Origin: JAPORY01 sp965215385
GTDB lineage: Bacteria > Pseudomonadota > Alphaproteobacteria > Rhodobacterales > Rhodobacteraceae
NCBI GenBank assembly: GCA_965215385.1
Contig: OZ244059.1
Span: 2,356,001 to 2,420,000 of the forward strand
Length of the DNA: 64,000 nucleotides
Direction: 5' to 3'
A program made the position numbers and the translations under genes. Numbering within the stretch: position 1 is the first letter of the stretch; every line of letters begins with the position of its first letter. Under the pieces are notes generated by a model. The model was given only the letters and a program-made list of their open reading frames with translations, was not told where the DNA came from and did no database searches. Below, one piece after another: positions 28,770 to 38,990 of the stretch.

Positions 28770-29246
28770 ATGGCGAAGAAAAAGTCTGATCCAAATTATA
28801 AGGTGTTGGCTGAAAATCGCCGCGCAAGATACAACTACGAAATTAGTAAAGATATCGAATGCGGCGTTGTGCTCGCGGGCTCCGAGGTGAAGTCATTGCG
28901 CAGCAATGGCGGCCAGATCGCTGAGAGTTATGCGTCGGTAGACAATGGCGAGCTATGGCTGACCAACGCTTATATTGCACCTTTTGCCCAAGCCAAAACG
29001 TTTGGTCATGAGGAACGACGACGACGAAAGTTACTGGTTGCTCGAAAGCAATTAGCCGAATTGTGGAACGCGACGCAACGCAAGGGTATGACGCTGGTTC
29101 CGCTGCTGCTTTACTTTAATCACCGCGGGATGGTTAAGATCAAACTTGGAATCGCTAAAGGGAAGAAAACGGTCGACAAACGCGAAACTGCGGCAAGGCG
29201 AGATTGGAGTCGACAACAGCAAAGACTATTGAAGGACAATTCTTAA
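28770..29246 (+). CDS. smpB: SsrA-binding protein SmpB
   Basis: A 158-residue tmRNA partner for rescue of stalled ribosomes. Recognised from the ENRRARYNYEISK start, CGVVLAGSEVKSLRS, WLTNAYIAPFAQA, and the basic C-terminal tail GKKTVDKRETAARRDW that enters the mRNA channel. Length is normal. The tmRNA gene is not in the window. Confidence 0.96.
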   Translation: MAKKKSDPNYKVLAENRRARYNYEISKDIECGVVLAGSEVKSLRSNGGQIAESYASVDNGELWLTNAYIAPFAQAKTFGHEERRRRKLLVARKQLAELWNATQRKGMTLVPLLLYFNHRGMVKIKLGIAKGKKTVDKRETAARRDWSRQQQRLLKDNS

Positions 29247-29510
29247 CGGCAACGAATGTGCAAGCCCGCAAGTTAACACAGAATTCAGAAAAATTCCTGC
29301 GCACTGCAATGATTCGACTGCAAAATAAAACGACACTCACGTCGTCGAGGGGTTGCCTGCAGGGTTACGATAAAAGTGCTTGCGCGGCTGGTTACAAAGA
29401 TCACATAAATACGCGCTCGTTAGACCGGGGCCGGCTGCAATATTTGTCATCTAGTATCGGGTGGAGCAAGTTGCCCAGAGCGGCGGGAAGCAAAGATGGG
29501 AGGATAATCA
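29247..29510. other. Spacer between smpB and the sulfurtransferase gene
   Basis: About 260 bases with no supported gene. GGGAGG at 29499-29504 is the ribosome binding site of the next gene. Confidence 0.3.
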
Positions 29511-30368
29511 ATGGCGCAAAGTAATCCGAGAACGCTGGTTTCAACCGACTGGCTTGAGCAACATCTTCAAGACCCAGATTTGTGCGTGTTGGATGGGTCT
29601 TGGTACCTGCCGGCACTCAAGCGTGATGCAAAAGCCGAGTTTAAAGCTTCGCGCATTCCCGGTGCCCAATTTTTCGACATAGAGAATATCTCGGACCGAA
29701 ACTCGCCCCTCCCGCATATGGCCCCACCGCCGGAGCAATTTGTTGCTCAAATTCGCTCGCTTGGTATCGGGGATGGTCATCAGATCGTTGTTTATGACGG
29801 ATCAGGAATTTCATCGGCAGCGCGCGTGTGGTGGTTATTTCGGTTAATGGGGCACGAGCGCATCGCAGTTCTTGATGGCGGTTTTCCGAAATGGTGCAAC
29901 GAAAATCGCCCGACTAGTGATCTGGATGCGATAGCTCGAGTGCGACACTTCACCCCTCGAATTCAAAATCAATTGGTGAGCCACAGGTCACAAGTGGTCG
30001 CGGCCGCACAGCAAGGTACTGCTGAGATTATTGACGCGCGACCGGCCGGTCGCTTCAATGGCGACGATCCTGAGCCGCGACCAGACTTGCGGCGCGGCAA
30101 CATTCCAAGTTCGCGCAATGTACCGGCTGCTACATTAGTCGCATCGGACGGAACGATGAAGACCGAGGCGGAGCTCACCAAGGCCTTTGAAACGGCTAGC
30201 GTTGATCTAGCGAAGCCCGCAATTGCAAGCTGTGGATCAGGGGTCATGGCGTGCGTCGTTGCGTTGGCACTGGAAAGTCTCGGAAAGCATGATTGGGCAG
30301 TTTATGACGGTTCTTGGTCAGAATGGGGTGCGTTAACGGAGCATGAGTCGAAGAGGGAAGCAGTCTAA
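29511..30368 (+). CDS. sseA: 3-mercaptopyruvate/thiosulfate sulfurtransferase
   Basis: A 285-residue two-domain rhodanese. The N-terminal inactive domain has DLCVLDGSW, IPGAQFFDIE and VVYDGSGISSAARVWW; the C-terminal domain carries the active cysteine C241 in ASCGSGVMAC, a CGSG(V/I)xA loop that favours 3-mercaptopyruvate over thiosulfate. It transfers sulfur from mercaptopyruvate, made by transamination of cysteine. The next gene, an aromatic/aspartate-type aminotransferase, starts directly after the stop codon; the pair could serve cysteine to mercaptopyruvate conversion, which is inference. Confidence 0.92.
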   Translation: MAQSNPRTLVSTDWLEQHLQDPDLCVLDGSWYLPALKRDAKAEFKASRIPGAQFFDIENISDRNSPLPHMAPPPEQFVAQIRSLGIGDGHQIVVYDGSGISSAARVWWLFRLMGHERIAVLDGGFPKWCNENRPTSDLDAIARVRHFTPRIQNQLVSHRSQVVAAAQQGTAEIIDARPAGRFNGDDPEPRPDLRRGNIPSSRNVPAATLVASDGTMKTEAELTKAFETASVDLAKPAIASCGSGVMACVVALALESLGKHDWAVYDGSWSEWGALTEHESKREAV

Positions 30369-31558
30369 ATGTTGCAAGATCTGACACCACCACCTGAGGA
30401 TAAGATTCTGCAATTAATGCAGGTCTATCAAGACGATAAGCGCGAGGGGAAGATCGACTTAGGCGTCGGTGTCTACCGCGATGCCCAAGGCGTCACGCCA
30501 GTCATGAAGGCGGTAAAAGCCGCCGAAAAGCGAATATGGGAGGAACAACAGACTAAGTCATATACCAGCCTTGCTGGCGAACAACAGTTCAACGACTTGA
30601 TGATCGAACTGATTCTCGGCGCCGCGATTGAGCGTGAGCGAGTTGCATCGGTCGCAACCCCCGGTGGGACCGGGGCAATAAGACAAGCCTTCGAATTGAT
30701 TCGATTGGCCAACCCATCAGCTTGCGTCTTTGTTAGTAACCCGACTTGGCCAAATCACACATCAATCCTCAATTTCCTGGGCATTGAAACGGTTTCGTAT
30801 CACTATTTTGATGCCGACAGTAAAGGTATTGATGCAACTGGCATGCTGGAAGACATTGCTAAGGCAACCGCCGATGACGTCGTTCTCTTGCACGGTTGTT
30901 GCCACAATCCCACTGGTGCCAATCCAAATGCGGCCGAGTGGGACGCTATTATTGAGTGTCTACTAAACACCGGGGCTACGCCGCTCATAGACCTTGCCTA
31001 TCAGGGTTTTGGCGATGGGCTTGAGGAAGATGTAGCCAGCGTCAGAAAAATTGTCGACGCTTGCCCAGAAGTTATAATCGCCGCTAGTTGTTCAAAGAAT
31101 TTTGGACTTTACCGTGAGCGTACGGGCCAATTATTGGTGACGACCCAGACTGATAACCAACGCAACGTCGCCGTCAGACAAAAAACGCTCGCGTTCTTGA
31201 ATCGGCAAAATTATTCCTTCCCGCCGGATCATGGTGCCCGTGTCGTTTCTACGGTATTGTCAAACGCAGAGTTGCGACAGGAGTGGAAGCGCGAACTGGA
31301 AGCGATGCGGCTGTCAATGCTGGAGATTCGCATACAGTTGACTCATAAACTTCGACAACTGACGGGGTCTGACCGATTTGCCTTCATCGGACAGCATCGC
31401 GGAATGTTTTCGCAGCTTGGGTGCAGCCTAGCTTGGTTGCCGCGATGCGTGAAGACCATGCCATCTATATGATCAGCGACTCACGAATTAATATTGCGGG
31501 GCTGAATATACAAACCGTGCCCATTCTCGCCCAAGCCATGGTGGATGTCGGTATGTGA
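30369..31558 (+). pseudogene. Aromatic/aspartate aminotransferase with C-terminal frameshift
   Basis: A class I aminotransferase of the TyrB/AspC group: KIDLGVGVYRD, SLAGEQQFNDLM, LHGCCHNPTGANP, and the PLP lysine in SCSKNFGLYRERTG near residue 243. The frame runs to a stop at 31472, but the last 22 residues are unrelated to the family. From about 31418 the expected end continues one base out of frame: SLVAAMREDHAIYMISDSR, then INIAGLNIQTVPILAQAMVD, stop at 31558. This restores the substrate-binding arginine in SDSRINIAG. A single base change at 31417-31422 (GGGTG) explains it. Either the gene is recently broken or one base is wrong. Confidence 0.85.
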
Positions 31559-32050
31559 CGGTTTCTTTGGCTCGTTTTGACGAATTTCTGAAGGGCGGGA
31601 CGAAGCAATTCCGATTGCAGATCAACCGTCAAAGACGGCCAAACTGTCGATTTCATTTTAAGCGGTCACAGAACTGATTTGATCGACAACGCCGACACAG
31701 CAAGACGATGCCAACGAGCAGCGTCGAGCAAATGACTCAGACGGCGGTTTTTGAGAAAAAGCGGTGATCCTGATCACCCAAACCCGTGCCGTCGTATTGA
31801 CTGAAGCTTGCCGGTCAGCTCTAGGCTACGCGGTAGCCAATCCAACCGACTTTTCGCGGATCATGAGTACCTTGCGACGTATTCCAGTCTCTTGGCGTTC
31901 GCGGAATTCTAAAGGTTCGGAATTTATCTGCACTGCGACGACTTTTTTCGCGTTGGATCAAGTCTTCTTGGCAGCACCAGCAAATACAGTTCTGATCATT
32001 CGTTTTTCATCCCCACTCGGGTGGGCATTCAATTTGATCCCCAGAACAGG
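31559..32050. other. Intergenic region between aminotransferase and amt
   Basis: About 490 bases between converging genes. An open plus-strand frame at 31764-32090 has no recognised domain and runs through a hairpin, so I do not call it. Confidence 0.3.
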
Positions 32051-32081
32051 GGAATGCTCGAGCCTGACACTCGAGCATTCC
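32051..32081. terminator. Hairpin downstream of amt, bidirectional position
   Basis: GGAATGCTCGAG at 32051-32062 pairs perfectly with CTCGAGCATTCC at 32070-32081 around a 7-base loop. It lies 13 bases past the amt stop. There is no clear T run on either side, so it may be a 3'-end stabilising stem rather than a strong intrinsic terminator. Confidence 0.55.
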
Positions 32082-32094
32082 AATAGATAGGAAG

Positions 32095-33576
32095 TTACGA
32101 ACTCTTGGAGAAATCTGGATAGGCCTCCATACCGAGTTCGGTTACGTCAAGCCCAGCAATTTCGTTGTCCTCGCTGACGCGAATGCCAACCGTCAGTTTG
32201 AGAGCGTACCAAACGATTGCCGATGCCACGACAGTGAAGATTCCAACCACCATGATTGCGTAAAGTTGTGTGAGCAAGCTGGCATCGCCATTGGTGAAGA
32301 CGACCGCAACCGTTCCCCATATCCCAGCGAATAAATGCACCGGAATGGCACCGACAACATCGTCAATCTTTAGACGATCAAGAAGCGGCACAGCTACGAC
32401 CACAATGACACCACCGACGGCACCGATTAGTGTCGCAACGCCAAGCGTTGGCGTGAGCGGTTCGGCGGTAATTGATACTAGCCCCGCCAAAGCACCGTTC
32501 AAAATCATGGTTAAGTCAGGTTTCTTGTACATGATTTGTGACAAGAGTAGCGCGGCAATGGCACCACCCGCAGCAGCGGTGTTAGTATTGGCAAAAATAC
32601 GGGAGACATCAGCGACATCTGAAACGGTCCCCATAGCCAACTGCGAACCACCGTTGAAGCCAAACCACCCTAACCAGAGGATGAAGGTCCCAAGCGTCGC
32701 CAGCGCCAGATTCGAGCCCGGAATGGGAACGGTCTTTCCGTCTTTGTATTTTCCAATCCTTGGTCCGAGAATAATGGCACCGACAAGGGCAGCCCAACCG
32801 CCAACCGAGTGGACGACTGTTGAACCAGCAAAATCAAGAAAACCCATTTCATCAAGAAAGCCGCCGCCCCATTTCCAGGACGCTTGCAGCGGATAAATGA
32901 CACTCGTGAGAATGATAACAAAAATCAGAAATGGCCAAAGCTTAATGCGTTCGGCCAAGGCTCCCGATACAATTGACGCGGTCGCGGCGCAAAACATTAA
33001 CTGAAAGAAGAAGTCCGACCCCGTTGCGGCGTAGCCGATGTCATCGGCATCGGCGGCACTGACGCCGACGCTTTCCAAGACCCCCGGACCCCAGACACCC
33101 GAGAGAACCCCATCAACTATCCAAGAGCCCAACGGATACATAAGATTGTAACCGATTAAGTAGTAAAAGATGGTGGCAAGTCCAAAAAGAGAGATATTCT
33201 TGGTGAGTTGCATCGTTACATTTTTCGAACGCACCAGACCTGATTCCAACATCGCGAAGCCAGTCGCCATGAAGAATACGAGAAAACCGCCAACGAGGAA
33301 TAGAAAGCTCGTTAAGATAAAATCGCCGTTGACAAACGGCGCATACACCGCAGCAAGGGCATCTCCGGCCGCTGCCTGCGCGTTCTCGCCAGCATCGATG
33401 GCGGCTTGTGCCGCATCAAGGGCGGCACTCATGGCTTTATCACGAATAAATTCATCCGGCGTTGAGAATGCTGCTTCCGCCGCCGCAACGGCCGCGGGTG
33501 ACGGACTGTCTTGCGCATTCGCAGTAAACGGCAGCGCAACGGCCGAAATCAAAACCAGAATTAGGAGAATTTTCAT
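32095..33576 (-). CDS. amt: Ammonium transporter with N-terminal signal and extension
   Basis: A 493-residue Amt/Rh channel. It has a cleavable-looking signal (residues 1-21, ending ANA), an alanine-rich extension of about 60 residues, and then the 11-helix core: VFFMATGFAMLESGLVRSKN, FFLQ/FFFQLMFCAATASI, WKWGGGFLDEMGFLDFAGSTVVHSVGG, and HLFAGIWGTVAV. The pore histidines (STVVHS and PVHLF) are kept. It moves ammonium into the cell. No glnK gene is adjacent, although amt and glnK are commonly paired; regulation must involve a PII protein encoded elsewhere. Confidence 0.94.
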   Translation of the reverse strand: MKILLILVLISAVALPFTANAQDSPSPAAVAAAEAAFSTPDEFIRDKAMSAALDAAQAAIDAGENAQAAAGDALAAVYAPFVNGDFILTSFLFLVGGFLVFFMATGFAMLESGLVRSKNVTMQLTKNISLFGLATIFYYLIGYNLMYPLGSWIVDGVLSGVWGPGVLESVGVSAADADDIGYAATGSDFFFQLMFCAATASIVSGALAERIKLWPFLIFVIILTSVIYPLQASWKWGGGFLDEMGFLDFAGSTVVHSVGGWAALVGAIILGPRIGKYKDGKTVPIPGSNLALATLGTFILWLGWFGFNGGSQLAMGTVSDVADVSRIFANTNTAAAGGAIAALLLSQIMYKKPDLTMILNGALAGLVSITAEPLTPTLGVATLIGAVGGVIVVVAVPLLDRLKIDDVVGAIPVHLFAGIWGTVAVVFTNGDASLLTQLYAIMVVGIFTVVASAIVWYALKLTVGIRVSEDNEIAGLDVTELGMEAYPDFSKSS

Positions 33577-34147
33577 GTTAGTTTCCTTGATTGCACAATC
33601 TTGAACTCATCTTCTTTCGTCTTGTCGTCTGGAACTCTCACCTTCAGATCTGGCCTGTCAGCTTAAGTAATCTTTCCACCAACAGGATTAGTGACCATCA
33701 GTTGCTTTGAGAACTGAAAGCGTGCCGGCCAGAATTAAGGTGCCTGATTCCGTCCGGTTAGCCGACAACCCACGATGCTTCGTTGGGCATCCAGATCGGT
33801 TCGTTTGTCCCTCGACCCGATGCATATCCCGCCAGCCGCCGCCTTGCGTTCTTCATAACCTTGCTCAAGTTGACGATTGCAATGACAACCACCACGCTCT
33901 CGCCAAATCAGGGCCGAAGCTGCGAGTGTTTGCACGTGCAGCAAAAACCGGTTTTGGGGTATTGAAAAGCGTACAGACCTTTTCAGAGGCGACAAATCAA
34001 TCAACTATGCCCAAAAATTAGGCGCAAAATTCCTCAAGAGTGAAAAAATAGGCGATTACAAAAGCTCAGGCTTGAGTGCGGTCTTGACTTCAACAAATTG
34101 CCCAGAGTGGGTTATAGAGGCAGAAATGTTGCAGTCGGATCGAATAA
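33577..34147. other. Intergenic region between amt and the PBP gene
   Basis: About 570 bases between divergent genes. Frames on both strands around 33707-34021 mirror each other and lack domains. Likely promoters for both genes; I could not identify an NtrC/sigma-54 site with confidence. Confidence 0.35.
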
Positions 34148-36334
34148 ATGACTAAGCACCGGATCTCACGGTCTCGCAAGGGTGCGCCCCGCCAGCACGC
34201 TTCGCGGGCAACGAGGACGAATTCAAAGCGGTCGCGTCGGGCGCGGACAGAAAGTTCTCGTCTTGGGATCGTCGACGGTTTGCGGTTGTTACTCCAGCTA
34301 CCCTATCGCCTCCTGCGCTGGCTATTACGTTTGGCTTGGGGTTTTGTTTGGCGGGTCGGACTGATTGGCACCGTGATTGTGATGGTGGCGGCGGGAGTGC
34401 AGTATTCGAGTCTGCCCGAAATGACGACGCTGCTAGATGGTCGAGCGAGGGGTTCAGTGACCTTGCTTGATCGCAATGGCGTTGTGTTTGCGTGGCGCGG
34501 GCAGCAGTTTGGCGGTGTGATTACCGAGGCGACGGTTTCAGAGCATCTCAAGAATGCGATCCTCGCGGCCGAAGACAAGAGATTCTACTGGCATTTTGGC
34601 CTCAGTCCCCGCGGCATCGCGGGGGCCATATGGATCAATGTTAGTGAAGGCAGGGGGCCGTTGTCAGGTCACGGGGGCTCAACGATCACGCAACAGGTTG
34701 CCAAACTCCTTTGTTTGGGGGGGCGGCATAATCCTGAGTCCGGTCAGAGCGAAGTCGAATTCGAGTTAGAATGCCGACGGGGCACAGTTTGGCGGAAAAT
34801 GAAAGAAGCAGTTTATGCAATCGCACTTGAATTGAAATTTTCAAAAGATGAAATCTTAACCATCTATATGAATCGCGCCTTTCTGGGGGCTGGATCGGTG
34901 GGGTTTGAGGCCGCAAGTCAGCGCTATTTTGGCATTTCGGCGACAGCAGTCGATCCGGCGCAGGCAGCAATGTTGGCGGGATTGTTGGTGGCACCGTCCC
35001 GTTATGCGCCGACGAATAATCTGGAGCGGTCGCAAAATCGTGCCGCTACGATTCTGCGGCTGATGCGAGAACAAGGGTATCTGAGTGAGGCGCAACATCA
35101 ACACGCCAAAGGGTCTCCGGCTCGCCTCAGTGCCGCGGCGGCGGCGCGGGCGGGCGGATACTTTGCTGACTGGGTCATGTCGTCGGGTCCAAATTATTTT
35201 ACCCGCGATACGACCGAGGATGTAATCATCAAAACCACCCTTGATACCAAACTACAAGCAGCGGCGGAAGCGGCGGTGAGCGAGGTATTTGATCGTGAAG
35301 TGCGGGCCGGCTCACGGGCGCAGGTTGCCGTTGTTGTTATGCGTCCCGATGGGGCCGTGCGCGCCATGGTAGGGGGGCGAAAGAGTCAACCATTGGGCGC
35401 ATTCAATCGCGCAACGCAGGCACTAAGACAAACCGGATCGTCGTTCAAACCGTTCGTTTATGCTGCGGCCCTAGAGGCCGGTCGATCACCCGAAGATATG
35501 GTTCTTGATCAGCCGTTCTGTATGACGGTGCCAGGGTCAAGCGAGTGGTGTCCGCGCAATTACTCAAACGAATTCGTGGGACGAGTGACGCTGACGGAAG
35601 CGTTTAAGGACTCTCTCAATATTCCGGCAGTGAAGATTTCGGAGAGTGTTGGGCGGCATCAGGTCCGCGAGGTTGCACGCGAGTTCGGGTTGCATCAAGA
35701 ACTGACGAGTGGGCCCGCGCTCGCACTCGGGACCGCGGAAAGTACATTAATTGACATGACGGGTGCTTATGCCGGCATTTTGAGCAAGGGATTGCGCGTT
35801 ACCCCTTACGGGATGGTTGAGCTGCGGCTGATCGGCGAGCGTGATCCAGTAATGGAACGCGAGAGTGGCTTAGGGGAGAGCGTGATCAGTTCACAAGCAG
35901 CGGCGCAACTGATTGGGATGATGACACAAGTGATTGCCGATGGAACTGGGCGTCGTGCGGCTTTACCCGACGGGAGGCCCGTTGCTGGTAAGACCGGAAC
36001 CACGCAAGCGGCACGGGATGCTTGGTTCCTTGGTTTTTCGGCTGACTATGTTGTTGGCGTGTGGATGGGGTATGACGACAATACGCCGCTGACTGGCGTC
36101 ACGGGTGGGGGGCTACCCGCCGAAATCTGGAAGGAGACGATGCTGCGCATTCACGGCAACACCCCTCATAACCCGCTGCCCCTTGCAAACCCGAGTTCAA
36201 GGCGGGGTAATGTTATTGAACCGGGTGGCCAGCTTTCAAGCGGCTTTTTGGAAAATTTACTCAGCAGTATTCTTGGCGTCGAACGCGGAAACCCGAACTC
36301 TGTACCAGTCTCCGGCGGTGGCGGCGATCGTTAG
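34148..36334 (+). CDS. Class A penicillin-binding protein (PBP1A family)
   Basis: A 728-residue bifunctional cell-wall synthase. A strongly basic N-terminal tail (1-55) precedes one membrane segment at about 65-90. The glycosyltransferase domain has EDKRFYWHFG with the catalytic glutamate near 141, GGSTITQQVAKLL, and EILTIYMNRAFLG. The transpeptidase domain has the serine in TGSSFKP near 432, SLN near 490 and KTG near 615. It polymerises and cross-links peptidoglycan on the periplasmic side. Single gene. Confidence 0.93.
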   Translation: MTKHRISRSRKGAPRQHASRATRTNSKRSRRARTESSRLGIVDGLRLLLQLPYRLLRWLLRLAWGFVWRVGLIGTVIVMVAAGVQYSSLPEMTTLLDGRARGSVTLLDRNGVVFAWRGQQFGGVITEATVSEHLKNAILAAEDKRFYWHFGLSPRGIAGAIWINVSEGRGPLSGHGGSTITQQVAKLLCLGGRHNPESGQSEVEFELECRRGTVWRKMKEAVYAIALELKFSKDEILTIYMNRAFLGAGSVGFEAASQRYFGISATAVDPAQAAMLAGLLVAPSRYAPTNNLERSQNRAATILRLMREQGYLSEAQHQHAKGSPARLSAAAAARAGGYFADWVMSSGPNYFTRDTTEDVIIKTTLDTKLQAAAEAAVSEVFDREVRAGSRAQVAVVVMRPDGAVRAMVGGRKSQPLGAFNRATQALRQTGSSFKPFVYAAALEAGRSPEDMVLDQPFCMTVPGSSEWCPRNYSNEFVGRVTLTEAFKDSLNIPAVKISESVGRHQVREVAREFGLHQELTSGPALALGTAESTLIDMTGAYAGILSKGLRVTPYGMVELRLIGERDPVMERESGLGESVISSQAAAQLIGMMTQVIADGTGRRAALPDGRPVAGKTGTTQAARDAWFLGFSADYVVGVWMGYDDNTPLTGVTGGGLPAEIWKETMLRIHGNTPHNPLPLANPSSRRGNVIEPGGQLSSGFLENLLSSILGVERGNPNSVPVSGGGGDR

Positions 36335-36687
36335 TCTCGATTCCTAACCAACGGAATTCGCTTGCTTTGAGCCCCCAAGTTTCGCTGTCTCAGCGGAAGA
36401 AAATATGCGAAAGAAGCCAAAGTTGCTTTGCAAAGGTATGAGGTATTCAGCGACGAGCACCATAAAGCAGCAGCGAAAAGCCTGCCCAATTCGGGAGCAC
36501 GCCACCGCCAACGCTATGACAGGCACGTTTTTGCTAGCAGCGAAAGTGGAATACATCAATCAAGTTGAGACTAAATCGCAGACGCTCAACTCTCGAGTCG
36601 TGCCACGGTAACGAGAAAGTGATCGAGAAATAAAGACGGTTAATGATTTCGACGCCAAATGCGGTCGGAAAAAAAATCAAGGCAGTC
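36335..36687. other. Intergenic region
   Basis: About 350 bases with no supported gene. An in-frame ATG at 36643 could extend the next gene by 15 codons. Confidence 0.3.
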
Positions 36688-37476
36688 ATGGCTAAACGCA
36701 TTACGCTCGCGTCAGGCATCACACTCAATACCCAGATTGATGGTCGGGAGGGCGGGTCGTGGATTATCCTATCAAATTCACTGGGGGCGAATCTCAATAT
36801 GTGGGCGCCGCAAATGGTGCCCCTTGCCCAGAAATATCAAGTCCTTCGCTATGATACGCGAGGCCATGGCAATAGTGACTCGCCCTTGGGTCCGTACTCT
36901 CTTGTGGACCTAACCCGTGATGTCGTTGATCTCATGGATCATCATCACATTGAGCAGGCTACGTTTATGGGTCTATCTCTTGGGGGGATGACCGGATTAA
37001 ACTTTGCCCTCAATCACCAAGACCGGATTACGCGGCTGGTTTGCGCCAACGCCCGAGCGGACGCGCCGCATTTCTATCGAGAAATGTGGATTGAGCGGAT
37101 GGCAACGGTTCGGAAAGAGGGGTTGGCGGGCGTTGTTGCCAACTCGCTACAAACTTGGTTCACAGATACTTGGCTTGCCAATAATCCAGAGGAGTCAGGA
37201 CGGATACAAGAGATGATACTCGGCAATGATGCTGGAGGCTACATCGCTTGCTGCGAAGCAATAAGGCAGTTGGATTTACTGCCGCGTCTAAGCGAGTTAA
37301 CACTACCCGTTCTTTTCGTTGTCGGCGATGAGGATCGTGCGGCGCCGCCCTCGGTAATGGCGAATATGGCGTCAGTTACGCCAGGCAGTGCGTTTGTTGA
37401 GATTGCAGCCGCGGCACATGTCTCTAATCTTTGTCAACCAACTAAGTTCAATGCCGCTATTTCGAGGTTCTTATAG
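36688..37476 (+). CDS. Alpha/beta hydrolase, 3-oxoadipate enol-lactonase-like
   Basis: A 262-residue alpha/beta hydrolase close to PcaD: LSNSLGANLNMW with the oxyanion region, RYDTRGHGNSD, the nucleophile S97 in GLSLGGM, VVGDEDRAAPP with the acid, and the histidine in AAAHVSNLCQP. PcaD hydrolyses 3-oxoadipate enol-lactone in the protocatechuate branch. No other pca gene is nearby, so the substrate could differ. ATG 36688 is preferred because MAKRITL fits the family start and AAGG lies before it. Confidence 0.8.
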   Translation: MAKRITLASGITLNTQIDGREGGSWIILSNSLGANLNMWAPQMVPLAQKYQVLRYDTRGHGNSDSPLGPYSLVDLTRDVVDLMDHHHIEQATFMGLSLGGMTGLNFALNHQDRITRLVCANARADAPHFYREMWIERMATVRKEGLAGVVANSLQTWFTDTWLANNPEESGRIQEMILGNDAGGYIACCEAIRQLDLLPRLSELTLPVLFVVGDEDRAAPPSVMANMASVTPGSAFVEIAAAAHVSNLCQPTKFNAAISRFL

Positions 37477-37479
37477 GCG

Positions 37480-38508
37480 CTAATGGCGGTTGGTAAGCAT
37501 CGACAGCCGAATGAGCAGGCGCTCAACGAGAGCCATTGTCGGGGCATTTTGGTTCGGGGATCGCAATTGCAGATCGACCTTGGTAATATGGGCAATTGCG
37601 TGCTCAAGTTTGTGTATGTCCCAGTTCTGGCATTGACGCAACATTCGCTTCCGCCGCGGTCCCAATACCGGCGGACGAACGCGCGTTATGCCCGTCGCTG
37701 CCCCTCTTGGATCAGTGGTGGCGGCGTATAGGGTACGGAAATGTCGCATGGTCGCGATACACAGTGCTACCGCGGTTGTGCCTTGCGCTTCAAGACGGCG
37801 GAGAATCGAGTCAATGTCTTGGGGTCGCGCGTCTGCGACAGCATTAATGGCATCCTCAAGTGTGGCATCAATTGAACTTGGCGCACAGGCGATGACATCT
37901 GTTAGAGAGAGCGGACGGTCGTCACCGATTTTATAGGTCGCTATTTTGGTGAGAAGTTGTTGAAAGTCTCCGGGTCCGAGATCACCAGCGAACTGTGCCA
38001 CCGCAGCCCTCGCATCATGGTCGACGCTATGCAAACCGGCAGCGGTGAGCAAGGCCTGTAGCTCGCCAAAAGAGGGCACCTCATCATATAATGCGATAGC
38101 CCGCGCACTCTTGTGTCCTTCAAATAGTTTGCGCAAGCGAGAAGTAGTTTTTAGCTGTCCGGCGGTGACAATGATTTGTGCGTCATCGGGCTCCCAAGCC
38201 CTCATGGCGGCCTCAATTGCGGTAAAGGCACTATCGATCGCTTCTTCAACGAGAACGACCCGTGGTCCCGGAAAAAAGCTGCTCGTTTTGATGGCGTCCC
38301 GCAGCATCGACGGGTCGGTACGAAGTTCGGCACTAGTGAAGCGCATTAGCCGCAGTTCCTGCTCGCCATTTTCGCCGATGAGATGTTTGATGACATGACC
38401 ACGCTTGAGGGAAACTCGTGTCGGGTCAGCGCCATAGACTAATAGGCCCGTTGCGTCGGGGGCAGGTTTGCGAAAGTACGCATCAGCTTGGGACTTATTG
38501 AGCTTCAT
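37480..38508 (-). CDS. holA: DNA polymerase III subunit delta
   Basis: A 342-residue clamp-loader subunit that opens the beta clamp. The domain order is that of HolA, with LLVYGADPTRVSLKRG at the start, SFFPGPRVVLVEEA, TAGQLKTTSRLRKLFE and a helical C-terminus. Its start overlaps the lptE stop by four bases (38505-38508), consistent with the common alphaproteobacterial order leuS-lptE-holA. Confidence 0.92.
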   Translation of the reverse strand: MKLNKSQADAYFRKPAPDATGLLVYGADPTRVSLKRGHVIKHLIGENGEQELRLMRFTSAELRTDPSMLRDAIKTSSFFPGPRVVLVEEAIDSAFTAIEAAMRAWEPDDAQIIVTAGQLKTTSRLRKLFEGHKSARAIALYDEVPSFGELQALLTAAGLHSVDHDARAAVAQFAGDLGPGDFQQLLTKIATYKIGDDRPLSLTDVIACAPSSIDATLEDAINAVADARPQDIDSILRRLEAQGTTAVALCIATMRHFRTLYAATTDPRGAATGITRVRPPVLGPRRKRMLRQCQNWDIHKLEHAIAHITKVDLQLRSPNQNAPTMALVERLLIRLSMLTNRH

Positions 38509-38990
38509 GTTGAGGTGACCGCCATTGCTGCATAGAGCCGCTTTGCAACTTGCTCTGCTAAGATACGCAGCAACCGTTCGCGAGCACTGTCCTCAGCTGA
38601 TCGGGTTTCAACTGTTGAACCGGTAGCAGAATATCCAGTGAAGTTTTGGGTCTGTCCTTGTGTGACAATCTCGTTGGAATGCACGTCGGTTAGGGTGTAG
38701 TTCATCGTGCCAACGAGGTGATATCGAATCGTGTCGCCGGCTTTCGCAACGATGGTGCGCTCGCTACCAATACTGATGTCGTAGTTGAGGCGATAGCGAT
38801 CACCATTCCGTCCCAATCGGGACTCGAGTTCCTGTACCAGAATGAACGCATCTCGATTGGTGGGGGATGCAATTGACAATTGGTTTTGTAGGTTTTGTCC
38901 GTGACCGCCAGTTCCATGGATCGGCGTGAACCCGCACCCGCTCAAGAGGAGCGGAAACAGGAGGAATAGAATGCGATTAAATAACAACAT
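38505..38990 (-). CDS. lptE: LPS assembly lipoprotein LptE
   Basis: A 161-residue outer-membrane lipoprotein that plugs LptD for lipopolysaccharide insertion. The lipobox is LLLSGC with C19. The body has the LptE pattern: LVQELESRLG, YRLNYDISI, YHLVGTMNYTLTD and the helical end LLRILAEQVAKRLY. ATG 38990 is chosen because it places the lipobox correctly; the frame runs further upstream only as an overlap with leuS. It overlaps the leuS end by 14 bases and holA by four, so the three genes form an operon. Confidence 0.9.
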   Translation of the reverse strand: MLLFNRILFLLFPLLLSGCGFTPIHGTGGHGQNLQNQLSIASPTNRDAFILVQELESRLGRNGDRYRLNYDISIGSERTIVAKAGDTIRYHLVGTMNYTLTDVHSNEIVTQGQTQNFTGYSATGSTVETRSAEDSARERLLRILAEQVAKRLYAAMAVTST

